Source of the DNA: Bradyrhizobium sp. 199
Lineage (GTDB): Bacteria > Pseudomonadota > Alphaproteobacteria > Rhizobiales > Xanthobacteraceae
Reading direction: 5' to 3'
NCBI RefSeq assembly: GCF_023073355.1
Contig: NZ_JADPJI010000005.1
Coordinates: 1,612,001 to 1,676,000 of the forward strand
Length of the DNA: 64,000 nt
The notes under the pieces are model-generated. The model searched no databases. It had not been told where the DNA came from and worked only from the letters and a program-made list of their open reading frames with translations. Shown in pieces: positions 16,061-23,393 of the stretch (position 1 is its first letter; each line of letters opens with the position of its first letter). The position numbers were made by a program, and so were the translations under genes.

Positions 16061-16357
16061 TTAGACGGCGTCCTTGGCCACCTTCAGCGGCGAGGCCTTC
16101 ACCGACTTGCTCGCGGGCTTGGCCGCATACTGCATCGGCTCCTTGGTGAAGGGATTGACGCCCATGCGGGCTTCGGTCGCCGGCTTGTTCACGACCGACA
16201 TCTTGACGAAACCCGGAATGACGAACTCGCCGGACTCGTTGAGCTCCTTGTAGCCGACGGTGGCCATGTATTCGATCACCGACTTTACGTCGTTCTTGGA
16301 AAGCTGCGTGCCCTCGGCAATTGCATCAATCAATTGAGTCTTCGTCATCTTCGCCAT
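16061..16357 (-). CDS. HU-family DNA-binding protein
   Basis: 98 residues: MAKMTKTQLIDAIAEGTQLS, KNDVKSVIEYMATVGYKELN, then the beta-arm region VIPGFVKMSVVNKPATEARM and GVNPFTKEPM. This is the HU/IHF fold with the conserved GxNPxT-type arm; the basic C-terminal extension (AKPASKSVKASPLKVAKDAV) is typical of the rhizobial variants. Nucleoid protein binding DNA without strong sequence preference. AGGAATTC precedes the ATG. Confidence 0.9.
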   Translation of the reverse strand: MAKMTKTQLIDAIAEGTQLSKNDVKSVIEYMATVGYKELNESGEFVIPGFVKMSVVNKPATEARMGVNPFTKEPMQYAAKPASKSVKASPLKVAKDAV

Positions 16358-16708
16358 GTCTGAATTCCTTTTGTGCGCGCGAGCAACTCTGCTGTGGACG
16401 CGGCTTGAAGCGCGGGGACGCGCTGCTGATTTCATGCCAGAGGCCATGAAGTGACGGGGCTTAGACCCCATCGAGGCCGAAAACGCAAGCAGGGGTTCTG
16501 CGGAGTTCCCTGCTTGCCGTGCAAGATGCCGCAGGGCATGTCGCCAGGCTTTTTGAACCATTCGGCGGCTGGCGCGTCTTATCATTGAAGTCCCCAAGCT
16601 TCACCCCACCAGAAGGCCCCGCTTCCCCCAGGCGGGGTTTTCGCTTTTGGGGGCATGGCCAATCGCCCCGGCTGATATAAGGGTCTGAAGTTGTCTCGCG
16701 GGGTGCTC
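16358..16708. other. Intergenic stretch with a plus-strand terminator-like hairpin
   Basis: 351 nt between the divergent HU gene and a plus-strand gene. At 16615-16642 a hairpin (CCCCGC / GCGGGG) is followed by TTTTCGCTTTT, a plus-strand rho-independent terminator with no annotated gene before it; an unrecognised small RNA may end there. No coding frame supported. Confidence 0.45.
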
Positions 16709-17200
16709 ATGAAGGTCGCTATCGTCGTCGCAGGTTTGATCGTTGTCGTCGTTGCGGCTCTCGTCGCGATCCAGCCGAGCTTCTTCAAGCCTCCGTCCCT
16801 CGCCCTCGCACGAAAGTCCGACATCTTCGGCTTCTCGCCCGGGATGACGTTCGAGGAGACCAGCAAGCTCGTCAGTCAACGCCACTATCTCTGCCGCCAG
16901 AGCCGCAGCTCCCACTCCTTCGAATGCGACATCAACGGCGCCAAGGTCACGGTCGACAGCGACGAGGCCGACGCCAGGCACCCGGTCCGGCGCGTCAATG
17001 CGACGCTGAACAATCCGGGGTCGCCGGAAGCTGCCGTCAAATCGATCTCCGAGCAGTTCAACGCGCAAGCCATCAAGGACCGGGAGGGATGGACATGGAT
17101 AGTCGGCCGTGGGCTCAAGCTGAGTTATGACGGCCTCGCCTTGAACCTCGTGGATGAGGCCGCGGGGACACGGCCGCGCAACGAGGAAGCAAAGCGCTAA
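16709..17200 (+). CDS. Hypothetical membrane-anchored protein, 163 aa
   Basis: An N-terminal helix (MKVAIVVAGLIVVVVAALVA) anchors or exports the protein. The rest is soluble and periplasmic: FGFSPGMTFEETSKLVSQRH, CRQSRSSHSFECDINGAKVT with a likely disulfide pair, and GLKLSYDGLALNLVDEAAG. The GxTxxE phrase resembles small SmpA/OmlA-like or DUF folds, but I do not recognise a specific family. ATG 16709 is preferred over a TTG at 16691. Confidence 0.75.
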   Translation: MKVAIVVAGLIVVVVAALVAIQPSFFKPPSLALARKSDIFGFSPGMTFEETSKLVSQRHYLCRQSRSSHSFECDINGAKVTVDSDEADARHPVRRVNATLNNPGSPEAAVKSISEQFNAQAIKDREGWTWIVGRGLKLSYDGLALNLVDEAAGTRPRNEEAKR

Positions 17201-17322
17201 AAGCGTGATCCGAACCCGGGGGGCCGCGTTAGCGCGAAGTGCGCAGCAGTTTTCCGAAAAGATCATGCTTAAACAACAACCTGAAGCGCGGGGGCGATTC
17301 ATCCTGATCGCATCGCGCTTTG
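17201..17322. repeat. Dispersed rhizobial repeat
   Basis: Starts AAAAGCGTGATCCGAA next to the preceding stop codon and contains TTTTCCGAAAAGATCATGCT, AAACAACAACCTGAAGCGCG and ATTCATCCTGATCGCATCGC. These phrases form a well-known class of intergenic repeats in rhizobia. Copy number in this genome is unknown. Confidence 0.65.
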
Positions 17323-17435
17323 GAGCGTGAAGTCACCTCAGCGTGAACCTTGTGGCTCGGCTTGCCTTGTTGACACTTCAGTAACCCAACGCCGCCAAGC
17401 TCGGTTCAGTATCGTTGCGTTGGAGTATCCTGACA

Positions 17436-17738
17436 GTGCTGGATTTTAACGAGCTGCGTGAACTCGCGGCTGATGTTCGTGTCTTTGTCGATGTCGCCGA
17501 GGACAAGGCCGAAGCGCTCAGAGCCGTCATCGCGGCCTATGACGTGGTGCTGGCGATCTTCCCCGCTGACGAGGGCATGGGCCTTCACGTCATCAAGGGC
17601 AGCCAGATCCTGGACGAGATTGCAAAATCACGGAGCCATGCGATCTACAGCCACACGGCCGTCGCGGTCCCCGACCTGCAACATGCCCAGGCGCTCAAGC
17701 TGCTGACCGCCCCGGTCGAACAGCGGATTGCGGCCTAA
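17436..17738 (+). CDS. Hypothetical soluble protein, 100 aa, GTG start
   Basis: From GTG 17436: LDFNELRELAADVRVFVDVA, EDKAEALRAVIAAYDVVLAI, FPADEGMGLHVIKGSQILDE, ending in a helix (QALKLLTAPVEQRIAA). Alternating helices and strands suggest a compact alpha/beta fold. GGAG lies about 10 nt before the GTG. Not recognised. Confidence 0.6.
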   Translation: MLDFNELRELAADVRVFVDVAEDKAEALRAVIAAYDVVLAIFPADEGMGLHVIKGSQILDEIAKSRSHAIYSHTAVAVPDLQHAQALKLLTAPVEQRIAA

Positions 17739-17882
17739 GCTTAGCTCTGAAAGTCTGCCGCGGTCCTCCCTCGCCACGAACGCGGAACGCGTTGCGCGGA
17801 GATCACGGCACGTACTTCAGGGCATGTTGCGACGAGGCGAGCGAACCTTCGAGGTGAAGCGACGGGAGCACGGCCTCCATGG

Positions 17883-17951
17883 CTATTCCGATGACGGCCA
17901 CGCCGTCAGGCCGCCAAGAACTGACGCGAAGAGATTGACGATCCATCCCAT
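17883..17951 (-). CDS. Possible 22-aa hydrophobic peptide
   Basis: MGWIVNLFASVLGGLTAWPS followed by SE. A single hydrophobic helix like those of type I toxins and small regulatory membrane peptides. It follows the 54-aa membrane protein by 28 nt in the same direction. Very short, weak ribosome site. Confidence 0.35.
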   Translation of the reverse strand: MGWIVNLFASVLGGLTAWPSSE

Positions 17952-17979
17952 CGCCCCGCGTGTTCACGGCGCTCTCTCG

Positions 17980-18144
17980 TCAGTGCTCCAGCAAAAAGAC
18001 CGCAGAGCCGATCACGATACAACCGAGGCCGACGACGGCCGTCGCGATTTCGACGGCGTTTTCCAGGCCGAAGAGCCTGATGACGGCGCTCGATGCGGCA
18101 GACAGTCGGACATCCGCGATTGCGCTGAGCAGGGCTTGAAGCAT
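17980..18144 (-). CDS. Small membrane protein, 54 aa
   Basis: MLQALLSAIADVRLSAASSA, then LFGLENAVEIATAVVGLGCI and a C-terminal helix VIGSAVFLLEH. Consistent hydrophobic periodicity and normal codon use support coding, though the Shine-Dalgarno is poor. Function unknown. Confidence 0.55.
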   Translation of the reverse strand: MLQALLSAIADVRLSAASSAVIRLFGLENAVEIATAVVGLGCIVIGSAVFLLEH

Positions 18145-18278
18145 AACGATTGGTCGCGCCGTCGTCGGCGGGGTTCAACCACCGAAGGTGCAAGATTCAC
18201 GTTCAGGCCGCGTGGTTCCCCCAGGGAATGGCGCGGCCTGTTCGTGTCGCTCGCTTCGCCGGAAGATGTCCGGACGAC

Positions 18279-18485
18279 CTAGACAGCTCGCCGCTTGCGT
18301 CGCAGGCCGATCCGCGTGCCCGGAAGATTGAGGCCAAGCTCGATCGATCGCGACCTGATCGACGCAATCGGTCGCTTCAGCTTCACGATCATCAAGGTGA
18401 GGCTCTTTCCGGTTTCACACATGGATCGAAGGAGCCGGTCGTCGTCGTCCGACCAGCGTTCGTGATTGTACGTGCGGGCAGCCAT
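18279..18485 (-). CDS. Small SANT/Myb-like helix-turn-helix protein, 68 aa
   Basis: MAARTYNHERWSDDDDRLLR SM: the W-S-x-x-x-D-x-x-L pattern is that of SANT/GcrA-like DNA-binding modules. It continues ETGKSLTLMIVKLKRPIASI with a second helix and a basic tail RIGLRRKRRAV. GAGGCAACGCCC precedes the ATG. Likely a small DNA-binding factor; no target known. Confidence 0.65.
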   Translation of the reverse strand: MAARTYNHERWSDDDDRLLRSMCETGKSLTLMIVKLKRPIASIRSRSIELGLNLPGTRIGLRRKRRAV

Positions 18486-18956
18486 GGGCGTTGCCTCTGA
18501 GGCCAGTGAGGCGGGGCCAGTCGCGGGGAATTTCAAAGGACCCAGCTTCGCCTTGTTCTGAGCGCGGCGGCTGGGTGTCAGTTGAGGAGCGGCTTGTTAC
18601 GCTGCCGCCTGACGCAGAGATAGTTTCGGGCAGCTGTTTTTCAACTGACTTACGGATTTGTAATCGTATCATCGAACGAGAGACGACTGATCAGATCCTG
18701 CACTGCGCGTGAGATGTGACCGCAAGCAGGCTGCTTCCAAGAGAGCTTCAAGTCTCGCGCGCTTTTTCTTTGAACTTCGACCCGGCCGAACGTCTTACAG
18801 TTGAAGCGTTCAAAAGCTTCACGCCTACAGAGAACCCCGCTTTCCCCCGCAGGGTTGCGCGCTGCATCAGCTCACGAGCGATTTCAAGCCCCTCTTTGCC
18901 GTTGACCCCTGGGCCGCTTCCACGCACCTTTCCGTCGGGCAGGGTTTTGAGGAAAA
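18486..18956. other. Long intergenic stretch, at most one weak short ORF
   Basis: 471 nt. A GTG-initiated 45-codon frame at 18575-18712 (MSVEERLVTLPPDAEIVSGS ... ETTDQILHCA) has plausible composition but no ribosome site. The segment CTGACTTACGGATTTGTAAT (18646-18665) resembles a tRNA-type or attachment-site core but no matching copy was found in the window. A weak hairpin (AACCCCGCTTTCCCCCGCAGGGTT) lies near 18835. Confidence 0.35.
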
Positions 18957-19193
18957 ATGATGCCGAAAACCCTTGTGGAATTCAGAGCGCAGAACCTTCG
19001 TTTGCTTGAGCGGCTTTGTCCCGACGATCCCCGCTACATCGAAGCCTGGCTGAAGCAATTCGATGAGCAGAACGGGATCATCACCGAAGTTCATTCGAAG
19101 TCCGGCAAAAGCCGTCATACCTCTTCAGCCCGGAAGCCTGCGTCCTCGGGCCGGACCAGGTCATCTCGTTCTTCAGTTCACTCGGCCTCGTAA
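18957..19193 (+). CDS. Hypothetical protein, 78 aa
   Basis: MMPKTLVEFRAQNLRLLERL CPDDPRYIEAWLKQFDEQNG has good coding character; the last 30 residues (SGKSRHTSSARKPASSGRTR) are basic, serine-rich and disordered. GAGG precedes the twin ATG closely. Could be a small nucleic-acid- or protein-binding factor. Unknown. Confidence 0.55.
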   Translation: MMPKTLVEFRAQNLRLLERLCPDDPRYIEAWLKQFDEQNGIITEVHSKSGKSRHTSSARKPASSGRTRSSRSSVHSAS

Positions 19194-19286
19194 GATCGCC
19201 AAGCGCTTGCTTCGCGATCCGCGAAGTCCATGCGGACCAATGCTTGCGCATGTCGGTCCGCAGCCGGCGCAGGGCGCCGCGTCGTG

Positions 19287-19499
19287 TCAGGCGGCGCGGC
19301 GCTTCTTCCGCGGGCCAGCAGCTTTCGCTTTCGATTTGTCGGAGCTCACCTTCGAGACCCGCGCCACTGCACCCAAAGAGGCCGAGAGGATTTCTCGCTG
19401 AGCTTCAAGCCAGTGTCGCTCGGCGTGGCCGTGCTCGGCACCGCCTTGCATCCAAAGCTCGTAAGCACGTTCGCGGATCGCTTGTTCCAAGTCTGACAT
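19287..19499 (-). CDS. DUF2934 domain protein, 70 aa
   Basis: The first 40 residues match the DUF2934 pattern: IRERAYELWMQGGAEHGHAE followed by RHWLEAQREIL. The tail is Lys/Arg/Ala-rich. GGAGGGGACAG precedes the ATG. An inverted repeat ACGTTCC-GTTTCG-GGAACGT (19565-19584) lies 65 nt upstream and may be a regulator site. Cytosolic; molecular role unknown. Confidence 0.85.
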   Translation of the reverse strand: MSDLEQAIRERAYELWMQGGAEHGHAERHWLEAQREILSASLGAVARVSKVSSDKSKAKAAGPRKKRRAA

Positions 19500-19703
19500 C
19501 TCTGTCCCCTCCAATTTGGAGCGGCATCCTGAGCATGGCCGGTTAACAGGCTCTCAAGCGATCGACGTTCCGTTTCGGGAACGTGCAACGTGCCTGCTCG
19601 ACGTCTCCTGGAGCACATTGGCGAGTAGACTCGTCCGCGACTTGAACATGCGCGCCGGAACGGGCGACCCGCTGCTGGCAAGCGAGATCGCAGCACCATT
19701 CCC

Positions 19704-19931
19704 TCACGGAATGTCCGAGGCCTTTCTAGTGTCGCCGATCGAGACCGGCTTGTTCAGGAAATATTCGCGGTTGCCGGTCGCGGCTTCCGCGTACTGGTCG
19801 ATGGCCACGATGATGGCCTGGACGTGGGCATAGCACCACCCTTCCCGCGTCGCCTTGCGGCGAACGTCCTCGAGCGCGGCCAGGAAGGGCGACAGCTCTC
19901 GTTCGTCGTCGAACCATCGCCTGCTCACCAT
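19704..19931 (-). CDS. Conserved-type small protein, 75 aa
   Basis: MVSRRWFDDERELSPFLAAL, EDVRRKATREGWCYAHVQAI, IVAIDQYAEAATGNREYFLN then a polar tail. Helical and soluble. GGGAGGAC stands directly before the ATG. Its start overlaps the last 7 nt of the upstream 77-aa gene, so the two are probably translationally coupled. Confidence 0.75.
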   Translation of the reverse strand: MVSRRWFDDERELSPFLAALEDVRRKATREGWCYAHVQAIIVAIDQYAEAATGNREYFLNKPVSIGDTRKASDIP

Positions 19932-20158
19932 GTCCTCCCGCCGAGCACCCTGCCCCTGGTCTGGCGCGGCTGCGCCGCCTTCAGCGCGTCACGCTCAGCG
20001 CAAAGACCTTCGACCTTCGCCTCCATCCGCGACAGCAGCGTTTCGGCCGAGGCCGTCCCGACGCCGGCGCGCTGCAGCTGCAGGATCTCCTTCCTCTGCC
20101 TGCCCATCTGGATACGCATCCGTTCGATCTCCCGCCTGACAGTGTCCAGGTCCGGCAT
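19925..20158 (-). CDS. Small coiled-coil protein, 77 aa
   Basis: MPDLDTVRREIERMRIQMGR QRKEILQLQRAGVGTASAET, then a second helix MEAKVEGLCAERDALKAAQ and a basic end. Two helices with heptad spacing suggest a coiled-coil dimer. First gene of a two-gene unit with the 75-aa protein; its promoter region is shared with the divergent DUF3072 gene and contains GTTC-N7-GTTC. Confidence 0.75.
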   Translation of the reverse strand: MPDLDTVRREIERMRIQMGRQRKEILQLQRAGVGTASAETLLSRMEAKVEGLCAERDALKAAQPRQTRGRVLGGRTW

Positions 20159-20191
20159 GTTCGGCCTCGCGATTTGAATATGATGCCAAGA

Positions 20192-20226
20192 GAACAAAAA
20201 CGGAACGAAGAGTCGAGTCCGACGTT
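20192..20226 (+). promoter_or_regulatory. EcfG-type promoter overlapping a LexA-like direct repeat
   Basis: GGAAC (20202-20206), 16 nt, CGTT (20223-20226): exact EcfG consensus, 28 nt before the DUF3072 ATG. The same GGAAC is the second half of GAAC-AAAAACG-GAAC (20192-20206), a LexA-like spacing. The EcfG reading is the better supported one. Confidence 0.7.
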
Positions 20227-20253
20227 GGACGGACAAGGAAAAGGAGACATGCG

Positions 20254-20445
20254 ATGGCAGACAACACCCAGAAGGACCCGAAGGACTGGGTTTCCGGCGA
20301 CGATCCGATGACGGGGGCCCAGGAATCCTACCTCAAGACCCTGGCCGAGCAGGCGCACCAGACCCCGCCGGAGCAGGACCTGACCAAGGCCGAGGCGTCG
20401 GAACTGATCGACAAGATGCGGCAAAAGGCCGGGCTGGAGCAGTGA
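20254..20445 (+). CDS. DUF3072 domain protein, 63 aa
   Basis: PKDWVSGDDPMTGAQESYLK TLAEQAHQTPPEQDLTKAEA and ASELIDKMRQKAG are the conserved DUF3072 blocks (PMTxAQxSYLxTL ... ASxxIDxL). AAGGAGA lies before the ATG. Cytosolic, function unknown; an exact EcfG promoter implies expression in general stress or stationary phase. Confidence 0.85.
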   Translation: MADNTQKDPKDWVSGDDPMTGAQESYLKTLAEQAHQTPPEQDLTKAEASELIDKMRQKAGLEQ

Positions 20446-20503
20446 GCCGTAGAATTGCGGAAACCCGGTACCGTGTGTATGCAAACGAAATTGGGAATCG
20501 CAG

Positions 20504-20656
20504 ATGCCTTATTTCGTTTGCGCCCGCGATGGCGCGGGCCAGATCATTTTGAAGAGAAACACCAGGGAAGCGGCCGAGAAGAAGGCGGCCGAGCTCCGCG
20601 ACATGGGCTGTTTCGAAGTCGAGATCATCGCAAAGGGTGTCGAGAAGGCCGCGTGA
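20504..20656 (+). CDS. Small hypothetical protein, 50 aa
   Basis: MPYFVCARDGAGQIILKRNT REAAEKKAAELRDMGCFEVE with a short end IIAKGVEKAA. A beta-hairpin followed by a helix and strand: a compact fold typical of small conserved rhizobial proteins. Lies between DUF3072 and another 50-aa gene, same direction. Confidence 0.7.
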   Translation: MPYFVCARDGAGQIILKRNTREAAEKKAAELRDMGCFEVEIIAKGVEKAA

Positions 20657-20690
20657 GGAACCGAGGCAATGTCGGCCGAGTTGGCCGTGC

Positions 20691-20843
20691 ATGACCAGGG
20701 AATCTCTCCAGAACCAGGCCGACCGTGCCGAAGCCCTCGCCGCCCAGACGGCGGACGGCGAAATCAGAGAAGCGCTGTTGAAAGCTGCGCAGGAATATAG
20801 GGCCCAGCTCGAGAACGCTGACGACGAAGCCGAGCCGGAGTGA
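20691..20843 (+). CDS. Small helical protein, 50 aa
   Basis: MTRESLQNQADRAEALAAQT ADGEIREALLKAAQEYRAQL with an acidic tail. Resembles short helical proteins of Bradyrhizobium that often carry a LxxAxxYxxxA pattern. Third plus-strand gene after the EcfG-type promoter; a distant GGAAC at 20657 has poor spacing to GTT. Confidence 0.65.
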   Translation: MTRESLQNQADRAEALAAQTADGEIREALLKAAQEYRAQLENADDEAEPE

Positions 20844-20967
20844 CGCCTCGCATCAGCAACTGGCCTCGTTCAGGTCTCGACGCAGCGCCTTAGGAACAAG
20901 TCGGGCAAATCGGAATTCACTGATCAAGCGGTGCCGGCATTCTCCCCCCCTGCGTGCCGGCACCGAC

Positions 20968-20999
20968 AGCCCCGTGGCGCCGCCGCCGCGGGGCTTTCC
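20968..20999 (+). terminator. Rho-independent terminator
   Basis: AGCCCCGTGGCG pairs with CGCCGCGGGGCT (one G-T wobble) around a 4-nt loop, followed by TTTCCTTT. Ends the run of plus-strand small genes that starts at 20254. Confidence 0.75.
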
Positions 21000-21013
21000 T
21001 TTAGGAGGCCGTC

Positions 21014-21109
21014 ATGAGTGACCGCACAGGCAACGAACCCGCTCCGCTCGTGCTTTTCGGCGTGGCCATTCTCCCGGTCATCGCGGTGCTGGCGTGGTTC
21101 GCGTTCTGA
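21014..21109 (+). CDS. 31-aa single-helix membrane protein
   Basis: MSDRTGNEPAPLVLFGVAIL PVIAVLAWFAF: a polar N-terminus and one membrane helix to the C-terminus. An excellent TTAGGAGG lies 5 nt before the ATG. Below normal gene-calling length but well supported. Confidence 0.75.
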   Translation: MSDRTGNEPAPLVLFGVAILPVIAVLAWFAF

Positions 21110-21388
21110 TTTTGGTGGCGATATAGCGGCTGACGCGCGGGGATCGCGATCTCCTTCCAGAGGAAGCGTCATGTCCTCACCGTGGGCATCAAAGACCCAG
21201 CAGGCCGGTGATAACAGGAATGAGGAAAAGGCGGCGATCCCGAGAAGGAGGCCGACGACAATGCGTGCGGTGCGGCCGTGAATCTTCGGATCAAGCCACG
21301 TACCGATCGCAAAGATGGCCTGTCTCAGCTAGCTACCCACGAGGGTTCTGATGAGATCGATCAGGAGCTCTGCAAGGAATCCGGCCAT
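21110..21388 (-). pseudogene. Small membrane-protein gene interrupted by an in-frame TAG
   Basis: From ATG 21388: MAGFLAELLIDLIRTLVGS, then TAG at 21331-21329, then the same frame continues LRQAIFAIGTWLDPKIHGRT ARIVVGLLLGIAAFSSFLLS, a second amphipathic segment and a membrane helix. Both halves have coding character and the frame stays open past the stop. TAG differs from a Trp codon TGG by one base, so a nonsense mutation in a small membrane protein is the simplest reading. The true 3' end is uncertain because the frame runs on into antisense of the 31-aa gene. Confidence 0.6.
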
Positions 21389-21595
21389 GGCCTTTGGTCG
21401 CCCTCGCCTCTGGCGGAGTTCAAGTGCCGAGGGTTGGCCCATCTGGGTCGGCAAGCTTCGAGATACCGCGCAAGCGTGGACTTCGGGAGCCGGCAGCCGA
21501 ACGGAAACTGCGGTCACGATCCACTTGATTGACTGCCGGCGGCCAGCGTGAGTTAAGTGCGCGCAATAAAATCCAGAAAGCGGCAGGGAGGAACG

Positions 21596-23227
21596 ATGCA
21601 GCGGAGAAGAAGTGTAGCGCTTGATGGTCAGATGGCTTGCCTTCCTCTGGTAGCGGCTATCATCGTCATGGCGATCTCGCCCGCACGCGCCGACGATTCC
21701 TTCAACATACCACCGGCACTCAAATGCGCTGACCTGACCGCCTGGAAGATGCCGGGATCGACGGCGACAGTCACCAAGGCCGAAATGGTGCCGGAGGCGC
21801 CGCCGGGGACCGTGCAGCCGTCGCCGCCGGCGCCGGCGACAATATCGGTGGCGCTGCCGCCGAACTGCCGCGCGGAGGGCGTGATTGATCAGCGCGTCGG
21901 CGTCGAGGGCAAGTCCTACGCGGTCGGCTTTGCCGTTGCCCTGCCCGATCGCTGGAACGGCCGGTTCTTGTTTCAGGGCGGCGGCGGTTTGAACGGCTCG
22001 ATCCGGCCGCCGCTGGGATACCAGGCGGCCGGCGAGGTGCCGGCGCTGGCGCGCGGCTTTGCCGTGGTCTCGACCGATAGCGGTCATCAGGCCGCGGTGT
22101 TCGATGCCTCGTTCCTGAAGGACCAGGAAGCCGCGCTCAACTTCGCCAATGCTTCGGTCGGCAAGGTGACCATGGCCGCCAAGGCGATCGTCGCGCATTA
22201 CTATGGCCAGCCCGCAAAGCGTTCCTATTTCACGGGGTGCTCGACCGGGGGCCGCGAAGGCATGCTGGCGTCGGCGCGATATCCCGAACAATTCGACGGC
22301 ATCGTCGCTGGTGCGCCTGCGATGCGCACCGGCAACTCCAACATCGGTCTCGCCTGGGCCAACGCCGCCTTCAGCCAGATCGCGCCGAAAGATGCGTCCG
22401 GCAAGCCGGACCCCGCCAAGACGTTTTCCGCGGCCGAGCGAAAGCTGATCACGAACGCGATCCTCGATGCCTGCGACGCCAAAGACGGCGTCAAGGATGG
22501 CCTGATCTTCGACGGCAAGGCCTGTCAATTCGATCCCGCGGTCCTCACCTGCAACGGCGACAAGACGGATGACAAGACGGATTCCTGCCTGGCGCCACCG
22601 CAGGTCGATGCTTTGAAGAAGGCATTTGCCGGTCCGAAGAATTCACGCGGCACGCAGGTCTATCCGCCATTCCCGTGGGACAGCGGCGTGGCAGCCGAAG
22701 GCGTTGCCATTCCCGGCATCCTGACAACAGGCGCGCGCAGTCCGGTCGGACCGCCAGTTTGGGAAAGCATCGACGTCGATCAACTCGAAGACCGGGTCAA
22801 CGCGAACGGGTTGGAACGCCTCACCAACACCGCCTACTGGACCAACCTTTCGAGCTACTTCGGCCATGGCGGCAAGATGCTGTTTTACCACGGCGTGAGC
22901 GATCCCTGGTTCTCGGCGCTCGACACCGTGAATTACTACGAGCGCATGGCGGCGGATTCCGGCGGCATGGAACTGGTGCGGGAGAAATCCAGCCGGGCCT
23001 TCCTGGTGCCCGGAATGGGTCACTGCTCGAGCGGGGCAACGCTCGATCGTTTCGATCTCCTCAGCGCCGTCGTGAACTGGGTGGAAGACGGCAAGGCGCC
23101 CGATGCGGTGGTCGCGACGGGACCAGCCTTCCCCGGCCGTACTCGGCCGCTTTGCGCCTATCCGCAACATGCGCAGTACAAGGGCCAAGGCGATCCGGAG
23201 AGCGCGGCGAATTTTGAGTGCAAGTAG
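21596..23227 (+). CDS. Tannase/feruloyl esterase family secreted hydrolase
   Basis: 543 residues. A signal peptide covers about 1-37 (MACLPLVAAIIVMAISPARA). The alpha/beta-hydrolase core shows the tannase-family CS-D-HC arrangement: Cys-Ser216 in FTGCSTGGREGM, Asp436 in GVSDPWF, and His476-Cys in PGMGHCSSG, where the two Cys hold Ser and His together. The lid region carries further Cys pairs (CDAKDG, CQFDPAVLTC). It should hydrolyse esters of plant phenolic acids in the periplasm or outside. ATG 21596 has GGGAGG upstream; a GTG at 21557 is less likely. Confidence 0.9.
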   Translation: MQRRRSVALDGQMACLPLVAAIIVMAISPARADDSFNIPPALKCADLTAWKMPGSTATVTKAEMVPEAPPGTVQPSPPAPATISVALPPNCRAEGVIDQRVGVEGKSYAVGFAVALPDRWNGRFLFQGGGGLNGSIRPPLGYQAAGEVPALARGFAVVSTDSGHQAAVFDASFLKDQEAALNFANASVGKVTMAAKAIVAHYYGQPAKRSYFTGCSTGGREGMLASARYPEQFDGIVAGAPAMRTGNSNIGLAWANAAFSQIAPKDASGKPDPAKTFSAAERKLITNAILDACDAKDGVKDGLIFDGKACQFDPAVLTCNGDKTDDKTDSCLAPPQVDALKKAFAGPKNSRGTQVYPPFPWDSGVAAEGVAIPGILTTGARSPVGPPVWESIDVDQLEDRVNANGLERLTNTAYWTNLSSYFGHGGKMLFYHGVSDPWFSALDTVNYYERMAADSGGMELVREKSSRAFLVPGMGHCSSGATLDRFDLLSAVVNWVEDGKAPDAVVATGPAFPGRTRPLCAYPQHAQYKGQGDPESAANFECK

Positions 23228-23393
23228 CGGAGAGGGCCCGGGCAAGAAAGGCTGAGCTTTGAAGGGAATTGGCCGTGACAGCGACAAGTGCGATTGACCC
23301 CATGCCGGAGCCCTGCGGCTTGCATCAGCCTCTAACCCTTGATTCTGCCTCGCATCCCTGCAACTTCTACGTCAAGAATCGGGGGGATTCGCC

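Noticed and set aside
18646..18665. tRNA-like segment as a phage attachment site
   Set aside because: No integrase and no second copy of the segment in the window.
20192..20206. Second LexA box before the DUF3072/coiled-coil gene pair
   Set aside because: Its second half is the -35 of an exact EcfG promoter, so the spacing may be coincidental; noted under the promoter but not called as an independent site.
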